Shown here one piece after another: positions 4,749 through 5,932 of a stretch of DNA of 5,932 nt. Within the stretch, counting starts at the first letter, position 1, and every line of letters starts with the position of its first letter. Source of the DNA: an uncultured Lachnospiraceae bacterium. Its GTDB lineage: Bacteria; Bacillota; Clostridia; Lachnospirales; Lachnospiraceae. The position numbers and the translations under genes were made by a program. Under the pieces are notes generated by a model. That model searched no databases, was not told the DNA's origin, and saw only the letters and a program-made list of their open reading frames with translations. The stretch lies in contig CAJJNI010000154.1 of NCBI GenBank assembly GCA_905193085.1, positions 1 to 5,932 of the forward strand, read 5' to 3'.

Positions 4749-4804
4749 CTTATTATGATGCCTGCGGATTGCTTCGCACTATGTGCTGGCATCTTATTAT
4801 GATG
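4749..4804. repeat. 12-bp direct repeat and inverted repeat at the tyrS 3' end
   Basis: CTTATTATGATG occurs at 4749-4760 and again at 4793-4804, the second copy covering the tyrS stop codon. Between and overlapping them, GATGCC (4757-4762) and GGCATC (4788-4793) form an inverted repeat, and GCAC-TAT-GTGC (4776-4786) a small inner hairpin. There is no T run, so this is at best a poor tyrS terminator. The arrangement resembles a small insertion flanked by a duplicated target, or a slippage duplication. Confidence 0.5.
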
Positions 4805-5932
4805 TCACTTTTCTAAAGTTCTTCTTACCTCTTCTTACAACAACACCATCTTTAAAACTGTCTTTTTCAAATGAAGTCTTTATATCTGTTACTTTTTCAC
4901 CATCAACAGATACACCACCCTGCTCAACTGCACGGCGTCCTTCTGAGCGGCTTGGAACAAGTCCGCTTGCCATAAGAACAGAAATAATGCCTATTGAGCC
5001 ATCGTTAAAGTCATCATCTGACAAGGCATACGGCAGCATATTGTCAAGATTTCCTGCACCACTAAACAACGCTCTTGCTGCTTCCTGGGCTTTAGCTGCT
5101 TCTTCTTCACCATGAACTAATTTTGTAAGTTCAAAAGCAAGAATTTCTTTTGCAGTGTTAAGCTGGCTGCCTTCCCATGAATCCATCTTGTCGATTTCTT
5201 CTAAAGGTAAAAATGTAAGCATTCTGATACATTTTAAAACATCAGCATCAGCTACATTTCTCCAATACTGGTAGAACTCGAAAGGAGATGTTTTATTCGG
5301 GTCAAGCCATACTGCACCAGACTGTGTTTTACCCATTTTCTTTCCTTCTGAATTTAAAAGGAGAGTTATTGTCATTGCATATGCATCTTTGCCTAATTTA
5401 CGACGGATAAGCTCTGTACCGCCAAGCATATTGCTCCACTGGTCATCTCCGCCAAACTGCATATTACAGCCATATTTCTGGAATAATGCATAGAAATCAT
5501 AGCTCTGCATAATCATATAGTTAAACTCAAGGAAGCTTAATCCTTTTTCCATTCTCTGCTTGTAGCATTCTGCTGTAAGCATTCTGTTTACACTGAAATG
5601 AGGACCTACTTCTCTTAAAACATCAATATAATTTAAATCAAGAAGCCAGTCAGCATTATTGACAAGTAAAGCTTTTCCATCTGAAAAATCAATAAACTTA
5701 CTCATCTGTTTTTTGAAGCAGTCTACATTGTGCTGAATTGTCTCAGGTGTCATCATAGAACGCATGTCTGTTCTTCCTGAAGGGTCTCCGATATATCCGG
5801 TACCTCCTCCGATAAGTGCTATCGGCTTATTTCCTGCCATCTGAAGTCTTTTCATAAGGCATAACGCCATAAAATGTCCTACATGAAGGCTGTCTGCTGT
5901 TGGGTCAAAACCAATATAAAATGTAGCCTTTC
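4797..5932 (-). CDS. tyrS: Tyrosyl-tRNA synthetase (N-terminus cut by window edge)
   Basis: TyrS is the class I synthetase that activates tyrosine with ATP and charges tRNA-Tyr in the cytoplasm. The frame is open to the window edge and shows 377 residues; the family is about 405-420, so roughly the first 30-40 are missing. Visible features in order are FDPTADSLHVGHF with the HIGH-type motif HVGH (5885-5874), GGGTGYIGDPSGR, the tyrosine-site region QSYDF and QFGGDDQWSN, the KMSKS-type motif KMGKT (5339-5325), and a C-terminal S4 RNA-binding domain (about 4994-4800) containing SRSEGRRAVEQGGVSVDG. An internal ATG at 5870 is not the start, since the HIGH motif lies upstream of it. The gene ends VTS then TAA. 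Any T-box leader or promoter lies outside the window. Nothing looks damaged. Confidence 0.97.
   Translation of the reverse strand, partial: KATFYIGFDPTADSLHVGHFMALCLMKRLQMAGNKPIALIGGGTGYIGDPSGRTDMRSMMTPETIQHNVDCFKKQMSKFIDFSDGKALLVNNADWLLDLNYIDVLREVGPHFSVNRMLTAECYKQRMEKGLSFLEFNYMIMQSYDFYALFQKYGCNMQFGGDDQWSNMLGGTELIRRKLGKDAYAMTITLLLNSEGKKMGKTQSGAVWLDPNKTSPFEFYQYWRNVADADVLKCIRMLTFLPLEEIDKMDSWEGSQLNTAKEILAFELTKLVHGEEEAAKAQEAARALFSGAGNLDNMLPYALSDDDFNDGSIGIISVLMASGLVPSRSEGRRAVEQGGVSVDGEKVTDIKTSFEKDSFKDGVVVRRGKKNFRKVTS

Noticed and set aside
4783..5115. Plus-strand ORF of 110 residues
   Set aside because: It is opposite the C-terminal part of tyrS, is low in complexity (Ser/Pro/Ala) and matches no family I know.
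1..5932. Defence system, mobile element or CRISPR array
   Set aside because: All genes are core housekeeping or metabolic types on one strand; no transposase, integrase, spaced repeats or phage gene is seen.

Overview
The window is a compact, low-GC stretch of bacterial chromosome with every gene on the minus strand. The gene content suggests a Firmicute of class Clostridia, plausibly Lachnospiraceae: ribosomal protein L27 has the Firmicutes-type N-terminal extension, its processing protease Prp sits between the L21 and L27 genes, the L21 gene has a leader like those of Gram-positive bacteria, and ribosome binding sites are purine-rich. The family-level placement is inference from protein resemblance and base composition.

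Reading in the direction of transcription (high to low coordinates), the window opens with tyrS (tyrosyl-tRNA synthetase, N-terminus off the edge). Next comes a 154-bp gap with repeats and a possible promoter and structured leader, then a small stand-alone HD hydrolase resembling the hydrolase half of RelA/SpoT. A 190-bp AT-rich gap carries a good promoter for a single tRNA-Gly(GCC), which is followed by a perfect hairpin terminator and a nested set of inverted repeats that echo the tRNA T-loop. Then comes an orphan gene of the L-fucose/L-arabinose isomerase family. The last block is the classic rplU - prp - rpmA - obgE cluster (L21, L27 protease, L27, ribosome-assembly GTPase). It is driven by a near-consensus promoter and a probable L21 leader RNA, with an intrinsic terminator between rpmA and obgE. 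The C-terminus of obgE is off the edge.

The functional theme is translation: a tRNA, a tRNA-charging enzyme, two large-subunit proteins, the protease that matures one of them, and a 50S assembly GTPase that binds guanine nucleotides. The HD protein may link to the same physiology through alarmone turnover, but its substrate is not shown by the sequence. The sugar isomerase has no visible pathway partners.

No stretch longer than 300 bases lacks a gene. I see no insertion sequence, CRISPR array, phage gene or clearly new system; this is mostly an ordinary housekeeping region. The items most worth a second look are the T-loop-like nested palindromes after the tRNA, the competing stems in the rplU leader, the start-site correction of the isomerase, the absence of a ribosome binding site for prp, and the structured region before the HD gene.
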